Positions 1-5,777 of a stretch of DNA of 8,326 nucleotides are shown here, in pieces. Position 1 is the stretch's first letter; each line of letters starts with the position of its first letter. Position numbers and translations under genes: made by a program. The stretch is taken from NCBI GenBank assembly GCA_031287135.1, contig JAITTK010000065.1:1-8326 (forward strand), written 5' to 3'. Source of the stretch: Candidatus Methanoplasma reticulitermitis (GTDB lineage: Archaea > Thermoplasmatota > Thermoplasmata > Methanomassiliicoccales > Methanomethylophilaceae). The notes under the pieces were generated by a model. It saw only the letters and a program-made list of their open reading frames with translations. It was not told the DNA's origin and did no database searches.

Positions 1-19
1 CCTTTCCACCTTATCCAGA

Positions 20-3000
20 TCAGGATCTCATGAGCCTGATGGCGACGATGATCGCTATCACGGCTATGATCACGACGATGACGATCAGAAGGATCTCGAT
101 GAGAGTCAATCCGCCTTTACCGTCGTCCCCGCTGCCGCCGGAAGCCTGCTGCACTCCGGTCGCCGTGAACACCGTGTTCTCTTTGACCTCGAATGCGGTT
201 CCAGCGGTGTAGGTGTTACCGTTCGCTTTCAGAACCGGTGTCCCCTCGAATCCGGGCTGGACAGCTGTCGTTACGACGATCTCCTGACCGTAGTGGGCCT
301 TTACGACCCCTCCTCCGGACAGGTTAACGCCGTCAACGATCCACGTCATACCCTGGAGGTATGAGAGGGTGATGTCGTACATCTTCCATTCCCAGTCCGC
401 ATAGACGTTCTCCCAGCCGGCGGCACCTATATCTGTGGTGTTGTCCACGAGATTGTCTCCTCTGAGGAGACGCTCGTTGTTCCAGCCGAGGATCTTTATG
501 TCCTTGAGCTGGTCTTCGAAGAGCACGGGCAGTTTCTCAGTGGTCGAGCCGCCGATAACGCTGGTATACAGTGTGACATAGACGGTTCCTTCGATATTAT
601 ACGCGGTCTTGACAAGGTCGCCGGTTGTGGTTTTGATCTTAGCGCTAGCTCCGGTGCCCACCGGGAAGTCGCCGTACACGTAAGCGACAGCATCATCCTC
701 GAGCGTTACCGCGCCGGTTATGCTGGCTGTGTTGGTGTATGTGGCTGATACCGGGGACAGCGTCGGGACCTCTCCGATCACGAGTTTGTCGAATGCGCTG
801 AAGACAGAGTTTGCACCGGTGACCGATACATTGCCTGTAACGATCACTGTTCCGGCCGAGACACCTGCATCGTTCTTGACGAATATCTTTCCGGCGACGG
901 ATATCGCGCCGGTGCTGGTGTTTCCGAATATGGCGCCAGTGTCAACAGTCAGGGTCCCGCTCGACGTTATGTCGATGGCACCCGACGGACCGAATGTCGC
1001 AATTGAGTCGGTGAATGTGGCCTCGCCGTTGATCCTTATCGTACCGTTGATCTCCATCGATCCGGCGGATTTCAGTGTTCCGTCGACCGTCAGGGTGATC
1101 TCCTCCGGTATGTTGATCGCATAGCCTCTGTCATCAAGTTCGACCCCGTCCTTCACGGTGGCATCCCTCTTAAGTTCCGCATCCCTGCGGAGTTCGAGGA
1201 CATCGCCGCTGACGGATATGTCGAGCGCTGTCGCGAGATCGGTGTAGATGAACTTGCCTCCCGTGATCAGGATGTCTGATTGGGGCTCATCGGATGATTC
1301 GGGCTTGACCTCGTAGACGGCCTGTCCGCTGACGACTTCGTAGTGGTCAGCATCGGACGGTACGACCACGGTGGTCTTCCCCGGCACTGTGAGCACAGGA
1401 CTGACATCCCCGTCTCCGACCTCGAGCGATGCGCCGGGGCCGAGTATGACCCTTATCGTATCGAACTCGGGGTTGTCGAGTGTCGTGTCCTCAAGTATGA
1501 CATGTTTTCCGAGAAGCGTTATCTCGTTGCTCTTTGTTATTGCGTTTGCGAGTGATGTGAAGTAGTATGTTGATTTGGTTGGTGTTCCCGTCTCGGGTTC
1601 ATTTATGAAGTAGTACGCTGCCACCAGATTCGTCGATCCTGCTATCCCGTCCGGAAGGTCGGGGTTCGTCTGAGGTACAACTCCCTGAGATACGACGCCC
1701 TCTCCTTCGAACGTGAGTTTCGCGTTCCCGGGGGCGATGATAAGCAATCCCTGCAGATCATCCGATGTGTAGAGGAAGTTCATCTCGCCTTTCACGACGA
1801 TAGTCATCGTGTCCATGGAAACATATGCCGATATGACTCCGGCCGATTCTATGTCTCCGGCCTTTATCTCGTTGGCATTGGCGGGTGCCGATGTTGATGC
1901 CACCAGTGTACCCGTCGCATTGTTCGTATTCACTGTTCCGACAAAGAACTCGAGCGGACTTCCGGCGGTCTTCGCTTTCAGTACGGCGACTATTTCATCG
2001 GTCGTAACGACAGGGGTCTTGAACACTATCTTCCCGGCATCCGCATCGGCTGTTCCGAGTTCGCCGTTCGATGTGTTGAACGCGAATCCGAACGAGTGGT
2101 TCGCCGGGTCGTATTCCAGTTTCCCGTCAGTATCTAACGTGAATGTGGACGCGTCGAGAGCCGTCGAGGACAGCTTGTTGCTGCCCAGAGTGAATCCGGA
2201 CTCCGATACGGTCGCATTGGTGCCGTACCAAACATTCTCGGCCGTGTACACGACCAGTGTGTATGTGCCGAACGGCACGTATGAGAACACGGGTGCCGTC
2301 GCGGTGCCCACGTCAGCACTGTAGACTTCTCCGTCACTGCCGATCAGGAATGCACCATTGACATCCGCGCCCGCATCGAATGAGACTTTGGCTACGAAAG
2401 AGGGCGTCCTGTCCCCGGATGTTATGGCCGCACCTTCCGCCACCGTCACATTGACGGAGTCGGTGATGAAGAGGTCGAACGATCCGGACACTGACTGCCC
2501 TGTCATCCCGAGTATGCTTTCCAGGGATCCCAACGCGGGGAACTCCACGGTCGTCTTATCCAGAGAGCCGAGATTCCTGTCCAGAAGTTTCTGGATCGCC
2601 TCGGGGAACTGTATCGACGCTTTTCCTTCGAAGATGAGCGTGCGGTCCTCGAATGCGGGATATTCCGAATTCTCCGTGTCATAAGGCAGCATCTCGTTCG
2701 GAGACACCGCCAGTCCGGAGACCCTCGCTTTACCGTCCGAGTCCAGCGCGATGATCGTACCGGCTACGTAGTTCGCGGTAGCCGAGAACTCTCCGGCGGA
2801 GATCTTGCCGCTGAAAGACACGAAATTGCCGTTGACGGCAGTCTGTTCCATCGAGTCTATGAAGACCGACTGCAGGAAACCGTTGATATCGGTTGTGGAG
2901 TCGATCAGTGCGGAGAATGCCTCCCATTCAGCCTGAGAAACGCCAGTCGTTGATGATCCGAGCATTACCTGACCCTGTTTGACCTCAAAGTCCCCCTGGG

Positions 3001-3439
3001 GCAGCGCTCCGCCGAAATCCTTGTTGAGGTTCCCTATCTCGAACAGAGATACGAATCCCGTCACATCGGTGTTGATGGCCATCGCCGTCAGCTGGACCGC
3101 GCTCGCGCCTTTCATCTCGATCGTGGTGTAGGGCGTGTATACCTTGTCTGCGGTCAGAATACCGATCCTGAGCGTTCCGCTGTAGTTCGCATTTTCAGTC
3201 ACTACGATAACAAGGGCGCCGAATGCGGCATCCTCGTTCACGTAGAAATCATAGCTGTTGGTGACCGACGCGTTTATGACGAGGGGGCCGGTGGGGACCG
3301 CAACCAGCGGGTTGAACACTCCCTCCGTTCCCGCCGCATCACTGTCATCGCTCTGCAATACCGCGATACCCGCTACGGATACCATTGCAAAGGCTGCGAC
3401 GACAGCTAGCGCCAGAACCATTATATCATTCCTTTTCAT
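20..3439 (-). CDS. Giant secreted, membrane-anchored surface protein (SLP1), 1139 aa
   Basis: I cannot assign a named family; the architecture is that of a cell-surface or S-layer-like protein. Residues 1-6 are short and polar/basic, residues 7-29 form a hydrophobic signal/anchor segment, and an acidic stretch (SDDSDAAG) follows. Residues about 40-1096 are rich in T, S, G, V, A and D with many N-X-S/T sequons (for example NAS at 56, NVT at 330), as expected for an extracellular beta-rich protein. Two related 'Y-x-x-L-A-x-A' units occur near 626-635 and 731-740. Residues about 780-880 have short repeating strands typical of a parallel beta-helix. Residues about 1020-1096 resemble a small beta repeat domain. 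The end is a Gly/Asp-rich linker (1100-1110), a 24-residue helix (1111-1134) and the tail RLMRS. An in-frame TAA lies directly before the ATG, fixing it as the most upstream start; no Shine-Dalgarno sequence is visible. Paralogous to SLP2 at 5778. Real gene: near certain; exact role unknown. Confidence 0.93.
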   Translation of the reverse strand: MKRNDIMVLALAVVAAFAMVSVAGIAVLQSDDSDAAGTEGVFNPLVAVPTGPLVINASVTNSYDFYVNEDAAFGALVIVVTENANYSGTLRIGILTADKVYTPYTTIEMKGASAVQLTAMAINTDVTGFVSLFEIGNLNKDFGGALPQGDFEVKQGQVMLGSSTTGVSQAEWEAFSALIDSTTDINGFLQSVFIDSMEQTAVNGNFVSFSGKISAGEFSATANYVAGTIIALDSDGKARVSGLAVSPNEMLPYDTENSEYPAFEDRTLIFEGKASIQFPEAIQKLLDRNLGSLDKTTVEFPALGSLESILGMTGQSVSGSFDLFITDSVNVTVAEGAAITSGDRTPSFVAKVSFDAGADVNGAFLIGSDGEVYSADVGTATAPVFSYVPFGTYTLVVYTAENVWYGTNATVSESGFTLGSNKLSSTALDASTFTLDTDGKLEYDPANHSFGFAFNTSNGELGTADADAGKIVFKTPVVTTDEIVAVLKAKTAGSPLEFFVGTVNTNNATGTLVASTSAPANANEIKAGDIESAGVISAYVSMDTMTIVVKGEMNFLYTSDDLQGLLIIAPGNAKLTFEGEGVVSQGVVPQTNPDLPDGIAGSTNLVAAYYFINEPETGTPTKSTYYFTSLANAITKSNEITLLGKHVILEDTTLDNPEFDTIRVILGPGASLEVGDGDVSPVLTVPGKTTVVVPSDADHYEVVSGQAVYEVKPESSDEPQSDILITGGKFIYTDLATALDISVSGDVLELRRDAELKRDATVKDGVELDDRGYAINIPEEITLTVDGTLKSAGSMEINGTIRINGEATFTDSIATFGPSGAIDITSSGTLTVDTGAIFGNTSTGAISVAGKIFVKNDAGVSAGTVIVTGNVSVTGANSVFSAFDKLVIGEVPTLSPVSATYTNTASITGAVTLEDDAVAYVYGDFPVGTGASAKIKTTTGDLVKTAYNIEGTVYVTLYTSVIGGSTTEKLPVLFEDQLKDIKILGWNNERLLRGDNLVDNTTDIGAAGWENVYADWEWKMYDITLSYLQGMTWIVDGVNLSGGGVVKAHYGQEIVVTTAVQPGFEGTPVLKANGNTYTAGTAFEVKENTVFTATGVQQASGGSGDDGKGGLTLIEILLIVIVVIIAVIAIIVAIRLMRS
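2568..2728 (-). repeat. Identity block 3 in SLP1, inverted relative to 6495-6655
   Basis: 158 of 161 bases match 6495-6655 on the opposite strand, covering SLP1 residues about 238-291. Downstream of it the two genes diverge sharply. Confidence 0.88.
2954..3107 (-). repeat. Identity block 2 in SLP1, inverted relative to 6119-6272
   Basis: 153 of 154 bases match 6119-6272 on the opposite strand, covering SLP1 residues about 111-162. The flanking sequence on both sides is diverged. Confidence 0.9.
3331..3420 (-). repeat. Identity block 1 in SLP1 (signal segment), inverted relative to 5806-5895
   Basis: Reverse complement is identical over all 90 bp to 5806-5895, covering SLP1 codons 7-36. Identity begins abruptly; sequence further upstream is unrelated. 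Confidence 0.9.
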
Positions 3440-3555
3440 TTATTCTAGTGAAAAACCCATAGAATACGGAAAATTCACGGTGCATGGATAAAGCCTCCGC
3501 TGAACGATGTCCTTGGGCCCCGTCCGAATCGGTACTCGGAATCCCAATTTATTCC

Positions 3556-3580
3556 GGCGGTATTATCCGCAAAGTGAAAC
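3556..3580. repeat. Duplicated hairpin module, copy 1
   Basis: GGCGG, a 6-nt loop TATTAT, CCGC, then AAAGTGAAAC. GCGG pairs with CCGC as a 4-bp stem. The 14-bp CCGCAAAGTGAAAC recurs 61 bp away with one mismatch, also beside a GGCGG arm. Confidence 0.65.
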
Positions 3581-3618
3581 TCCGGGATTCGGTTTCTGAC
3601 TTATCCGTATTTTCTGTA

Positions 3619-3641
3619 GGCGGATGGCCGCAAAATGAAAC
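3619..3641. repeat. Duplicated hairpin module, copy 2
   Basis: GGCGG, a 4-nt loop ATGG, CCGC, then AAAATGAAAC. Stem arms and tail match copy 1 at 3556-3580, but the loop sequence and length differ, so the stem and tail are preserved while the loop varies. Confidence 0.65.
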
Positions 3642-3720
3642 GACGGCAAATTATCATCATCCTTTTCCGGTACACGGCCGACGGGGCAGAACATCTTCCA
3701 TATCCTTCCGGTCTGCGGTC

Positions 3721-4731
3721 TCAGATCCTGAACTGTTCTTCACGCCTGAGCATTGAATAGATGACAGCCAGCATCTTTCTTGAAGAGGAAATCAGAGCTT
3801 TCTTCTGGCCCATTACAGGCAGCTTCTTACGGTGATATTCCGTTATCGAGGAATCGCAGTGCAGTATGTGCGACAGCGTCACCCGCTCCATTATGGACCT
3901 CATCATCCTGTCCCCCTTCTTCGTCATGTGCCCGTGATTCATCTTGCCTCCGGAGTCCCTGACCCTCGGCACGAGGCCGAAATAGGAACAGAGTTTCTCC
4001 GGATCCTCGAATCTGTTCACATCGACGATCATGGACATTATCTGGACCGCCGACTGTCTGGCTATTCCGGGTATGGAACACAGGAGCTCCACGTCCCTGT
4101 TCCCGGGCAGCATGGACCTTATGTCGGTGGCGAGCTGTTTGTTCAGGTCCCTGAGGTATTCGAGCGTCTCGATCCGATGCATCAGCGCGGAGTCTTCCGC
4201 GTATGCTTCCCTCACGGCCCTCCTGACCTTCTTCACCGAAAGGTCGCAGTTCCCCGTCGGGAAAGGTTCGAGGTTCCTCGCCATGTGTGATTTGATCCTT
4301 CTCGTCTCATCCCCTATCTTCTTCGATATCTCCTCCTTCATCCTGCATATGTCCTTTATCCTGATCTCCTCCCTGGTAGGCATGTATGCCATGGACAGTT
4401 CCAGCTCTCTTTTTTTCCAGAGTCTCAGGTATCTCCCTATCGTCTCGGCATCCCTGCGGTCGGTCTTCTTGTCCGAGGACGTTATCACTTTGAGACTTCT
4501 CGCATGCACGACATGGGTCTCTATCCCAATGTCGCAGAAAAAACGGTACACATCATAGACATATGTACCGGACTCCATCATGACGCAGTACTCGTATCCG
4601 TCCAGGTACTCCGTCACCTCGTGCAGACCGGACCTGTCAGGCAATTCCATCGTCCTGACAGGTTTTCCGCCTTCGGATATCACGCACGCTGCAATATTCT
4701 TCTTATGGACATCCAAACCTACGTATCTCAT
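3721..4731 (-). CDS. IS110-family DEDD transposase/recombinase, 336 aa
   Basis: The N-terminal RuvC-like DEDD domain is clear: GLDVHK with D7, MESG with E53, and KTDRRDAE with D91 and D94, the order and spacing typical of IS110 transposases. A charged, probably helical coiled-coil linker spans about 115-215. The C-terminal Tnp_20-type domain starts at SIPGIARQSA (219-228) and contains CSYFGLVPRVRDSGGKM (248-264) followed by KKGDRMMR. S260 in SGGK is the expected nucleophilic serine. Length is in the usual 300-450 range and all key residues are present, so it is probably active. I chose ATG 4729-4731 because the conserved fold begins there and a purine-rich GAGGGAGA lies five bases upstream; an extended frame to 4857 would cover the neighbouring promoter and has no family support. 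In this family the enzyme works with an element-encoded bridge RNA that selects donor and target DNA. It separates SLP1 from the HTH-ACT gene. Confidence 0.95.
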   Translation of the reverse strand: MRYVGLDVHKKNIAACVISEGGKPVRTMELPDRSGLHEVTEYLDGYEYCVMMESGTYVYDVYRFFCDIGIETHVVHARSLKVITSSDKKTDRRDAETIGRYLRLWKKRELELSMAYMPTREEIRIKDICRMKEEISKKIGDETRRIKSHMARNLEPFPTGNCDLSVKKVRRAVREAYAEDSALMHRIETLEYLRDLNKQLATDIRSMLPGNRDVELLCSIPGIARQSAVQIMSMIVDVNRFEDPEKLCSYFGLVPRVRDSGGKMNHGHMTKKGDRMMRSIMERVTLSHILHCDSSITEYHRKKLPVMGQKKALISSSRKMLAVIYSMLRREEQFRI

Positions 4732-4735
4732 GTTA

Positions 4736-4744
4736 ATCTCCCTC
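4736..4744 (-). promoter_or_regulatory. Ribosome binding site supporting the transposase start
   Basis: On the minus strand GAGGGAGAT sits four to five bases before ATG 4731. It is an imperfect match to the archaeal GGAGGTGAT consensus and supports this start over the longer open frame. Confidence 0.45.
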
Positions 4745-4776
4745 GTATATCGTATCGAACCATAGTTTTTAGGTGA

Positions 4777-4797
4777 TGCGGACCTACGGGCTCCGCA
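4777..4797. other. Stem-loop with UACG tetraloop on the plus strand
   Basis: TGCGGA (4777-4782) pairs perfectly with TCCGCA (4792-4797). Inside, CC (4783-4784) pairs with GG (4789-4790) around a TACG loop, leaving only C4791 bulged. Read as plus-strand RNA this is a cUACGg loop of the exceptionally stable UNCG class. It lies 45 bp upstream of the transposase start and 35 bp upstream of the TATA box of the HTH-ACT gene. It could be a terminator-like structure, the end of the IS element, or, read on the minus strand, part of an element-encoded RNA. Confidence 0.5.
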
Positions 4798-4837
4798 GGC
4801 CCGGTATTCTGTGTATGTGTAGCTTTGCGGTGCATTG

Positions 4838-4845
4838 TTTATATC
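4838..4845 (+). promoter_or_regulatory. Archaeal TATA box of the HTH-ACT gene (leaderless arrangement)
   Basis: TTTATATC is centred about 25 bp before ATG 4866. Archaeal transcription normally starts about 25 bp downstream of the TATA centre, so the mRNA should begin at or within a few bases of the start codon. No Shine-Dalgarno sequence precedes that ATG, consistent with a leaderless transcript. Confidence 0.7.
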
Positions 4846-4865
4846 TCCGATGCACATTACGGTAC

Positions 4866-5363
4866 ATGTATAGGGTGAAAGAGGAATTCAGCGGGTTCCC
4901 GTCGCAGGAGAAGGTCGCGACGCTTCTCCTCCGAAACGGCATCAGGGTCGAGGACGGCGTCGCGTACTGCAACAGCATCCGGCAGTCCGATGCGGCGATA
5001 GCGAGGGCCGCCGGCGTCGACCGCAGGGTGGTGAGGTCCACACTGGAGAGGATCTCGGGTACACCCGAGCTCGGCAGGCTGTTCTCAGGACTGCAGTCGA
5101 TGCTCCTGATGGCGAACGTCGCCCCGGAGATCGGCTGCACCGCGCTCGAGATCATACCTACGGATGCCACCATACCGGGAATACTGGCCGGGATAACCGA
5201 TGTGATGTACAAAGGCGGTCTTTCCGTGAGGCAGGCCGTCGTGGACGATCCGGGAACCAGGATGGATTCACACCTCATAATCGTCGTCGACGGGCAGATG
5301 CCGTCCGAGCTCCTCCCCGCGATAAAGCAGTGCAGAGGCGTGTCGAGCGTGATCCTCAGATGA
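4866..5363 (+). CDS. HTH-ACT protein, predicted regulator of amino-acid metabolism (COG2150-like), 165 aa
   Basis: Residues about 14-64 look like a small helix-turn-helix domain, with the core SDAAIARAAGVDRRVVRSTL (41-60): alanine-rich helix, AGV turn, basic recognition helix. Residues about 93-164 fit an ACT fold in beta-alpha-beta-beta-alpha-beta order: LEIIPTD, then IPGILAGITDVMYKGGLSV, DSHLIIVVDG, SELLPAIKQC and VSSVILR. This HTH plus ACT layout and length resemble COG2150, a family of methanogens described as a predicted amino-acid-metabolism regulator; the assignment is from memory of the family. ACT domains usually bind small ligands such as amino acids, so a ligand-responsive cytoplasmic DNA-binding protein is the inferred role. 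Start ATG 4866 is chosen because the TATA box at 4838 lies exactly where a leaderless mRNA needs it; an extension to 4773 would place that promoter inside the gene. It is a single-gene unit with its own promoter. Confidence 0.85.
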   Translation: MYRVKEEFSGFPSQEKVATLLLRNGIRVEDGVAYCNSIRQSDAAIARAAGVDRRVVRSTLERISGTPELGRLFSGLQSMLLMANVAPEIGCTALEIIPTDATIPGILAGITDVMYKGGLSVRQAVVDDPGTRMDSHLIIVVDGQMPSELLPAIKQCRGVSSVILR

Positions 5364-5364
5364 T

Positions 5365-5379
5365 CCCCGTAACGCGGGG
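5365..5379 (+). terminator. Small GC hairpin directly after the HTH-ACT stop
   Basis: CCCCG (5365-5369) pairs with CGGGG (5375-5379) around TAACG, starting one base after the stop codon. No T run follows, so it is weak as a terminator; archaeal termination usually relies on T-rich stretches. Confidence 0.25.
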
Positions 5380-5400
5380 CCGCGTGTCCGTCCCCCACCT

Positions 5401-5410
5401 TTGATATATA
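5401..5410 (+). promoter_or_regulatory. TATA-like element 1
   Basis: TTGATATATA is a good TATA-box core, 37 bp after the HTH-ACT gene. It would place a start of transcription near 5430, within the TTGGGC/GCCCAA inverted repeat. Orientation is uncertain because the core is nearly symmetric. Confidence 0.4.
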
Positions 5411-5447
5411 CACTACGCGCGCGTTGGGCCGTATTTTCGCCCAAATG

Positions 5448-5457
5448 GTATATATTA
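5448..5457 (+). promoter_or_regulatory. TATA-like element 2
   Basis: GTATATATTA preceded by CCCAAATG, a possible BRE-like stretch, is the strongest TATA match in this region. It predicts transcription start near 5478, next to the first TACCCGTACA repeat, about 300 nt upstream of SLP2. Confidence 0.5.
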
Positions 5458-5470
5458 TTACTTGCTACGT

Positions 5471-5480
5471 TACCCGTACA
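5471..5480. repeat. Direct repeat TACCCGTACA, copy 1
   Basis: A 10-bp exact repeat of 5531-5540, exactly 60 bp away, both copies preceded by ACG with or without an extra T. Located where transcription from TATA element 2 should begin; possible paired regulator sites. Confidence 0.5.
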
Positions 5481-5510
5481 CAGGGTGCCATGCACATTGT
5501 GGACAAGCCT

Positions 5511-5525
5511 TTCGCAACCTGCGAA
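5511..5525 (+). other. Stem-loop TTCGCA-ACC-TGCGAA
   Basis: Perfect 6-bp inverted repeat with a 3-nt loop between the two direct repeats. It could be an RNA hairpin in the leader or a palindromic protein-binding site. Confidence 0.45.
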
Positions 5526-5530
5526 GAACG

Positions 5531-5540
5531 TACCCGTACA
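5531..5540. repeat. Direct repeat TACCCGTACA, copy 2
   Basis: Second exact copy of the 10-mer at 5471-5480, just downstream of the TTCGCA/TGCGAA hairpin. Confidence 0.5.
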
Positions 5541-5669
5541 TCGATGCGGACGATACGGTCGGACGGGAACCAAGGGTAAGGGATGGAAAAGACGGGATGA
5601 AGCGGGAACGGCGGGAATGCCGGGTCCGTCAAGACGCGGTCGGATACATTTCTTGTTTTTGGTGATCGT

Positions 5670-5751
5670 CCGTCCGTTGTTTGTTTGCAGCGGGGTCGCA
5701 GAGAGGCAAAAGGAACTACATGCCCGAAGGCTGAATGTCTCCGACGGACGG
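5670..5751 (+). other. Long-range stem in the SLP2 leader
   Basis: CCGTCCGTTG (5670-5679) can pair with CGACGGACGG (5742-5751), nine Watson-Crick pairs and one G-U, enclosing 62 nt. It ends 11 bases before the SLP2 ribosome binding site, so it would shape the leader just upstream of translation initiation. Confidence 0.35.
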
Positions 5752-5762
5752 CTGAGCGGGCA

Positions 5763-5772
5763 GGGGATGATT
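5763..5772 (+). promoter_or_regulatory. Ribosome binding site of SLP2
   Basis: GGGGATGATT matches the archaeal GGAGGTGATC consensus at 7 of 10 positions, five bases before ATG 5778, and is the reason to prefer that start. The other two genes whose upstream regions can be judged (SLP1, HTH-ACT) have no such site. Confidence 0.5.
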
Positions 5773-5777
5773 CCAAG

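Larger units (their letters stand above)
3440..3720. other. 281-bp noncoding region between the transposase stop and SLP1 start
   Basis: No credible gene is visible. Read on the minus strand this is downstream of the transposase and upstream of SLP1, so it must hold the SLP1 promoter and may hold the right flank of the IS110 element. It contains a duplicated hairpin module (3556-3580, 3619-3641), a 6-bp stem CGGAAT/ATTCCG (3537-3542 with 3551-3556, 8-nt loop) and alternative pairings of GAATCCC (3539-3545) with GGGATTC (3584-3590) and CCGAATC (3524-3530) with GATTCGG (3586-3592). I see no convincing TATA box at the leaderless distance from the SLP1 ATG; CTTTATCC on the minus strand near 3486-3493 is a weak candidate about 50 bp upstream. 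Confidence 0.6.
3500..4800 (-). mobile_element. IS110-family insertion sequence, ends not determined
   Basis: The element is defined by its transposase at 3721-4731. IS110 elements generally lack obvious terminal inverted repeats and leave little or no target duplication, so the ends cannot be fixed from one copy; the limits given are rough. The left limit must lie between SLP1 (3439) and the transposase stop. The right limit must lie between 4731 and the promoter of the HTH-ACT gene (about 4832). The noncoding flanks contain the hairpins at 3556-3641 and 4777-4797, either of which may belong to the element. Confidence 0.5.
5364..5777. other. 414-bp noncoding region upstream of SLP2
   Basis: No protein-like frame is convincing here. 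In order: a small hairpin after the HTH-ACT stop (5365-5379, CCCCG/CGGGG); TATA-like sequences at 5401-5410 and 5448-5457; TTGGGC/GCCCAA (5424-5429 with 5439-5444) between them; a 10-bp direct repeat TACCCGTACA at 5471-5480 and 5531-5540; hairpin TTCGCA-ACC-TGCGAA (5511-5525); a T-rich run at 5649-5660; a 10-bp long-range stem (5670-5679 with 5742-5751); and the SLP2 ribosome binding site. Either a long structured SLP2 leader or a short RNA gene followed by the SLP2 promoter would explain it. Confidence 0.55.

Noticed and set aside
720..2684. Several plus-strand open frames of 70-171 codons opposite SLP1
   Set aside because: They are antisense to a clear long coding gene, have low-complexity Ser/Pro/Val composition caused by its codon bias, and lack promoters or ribosome sites.
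3463..3611. 8-bp inverted pair AATACGGA (3463-3470) and TCCGTATT (3604-3611) as IS terminal repeats
   Set aside because: Both lie on the same side of the transposase and an 8-bp match over this distance is readily due to chance.
4732..4857. Extended transposase start at 4857
   Set aside because: The extra 42 residues match nothing in the family and would cover the TATA box of the divergent HTH-ACT gene; MRYVGLDVHK is the family start.
4773..4865. Extended start of the HTH-ACT gene at 4773
   Set aside because: The extension has a Cys/Leu/Arg-rich sequence without domain support and would put the well-placed TATA box inside the gene.
4784..5413. Minus-strand open frame of 209 codons opposite the HTH-ACT gene
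   Set aside because: The sense frame has a clear HTH-ACT protein; the antisense frame has no domain.
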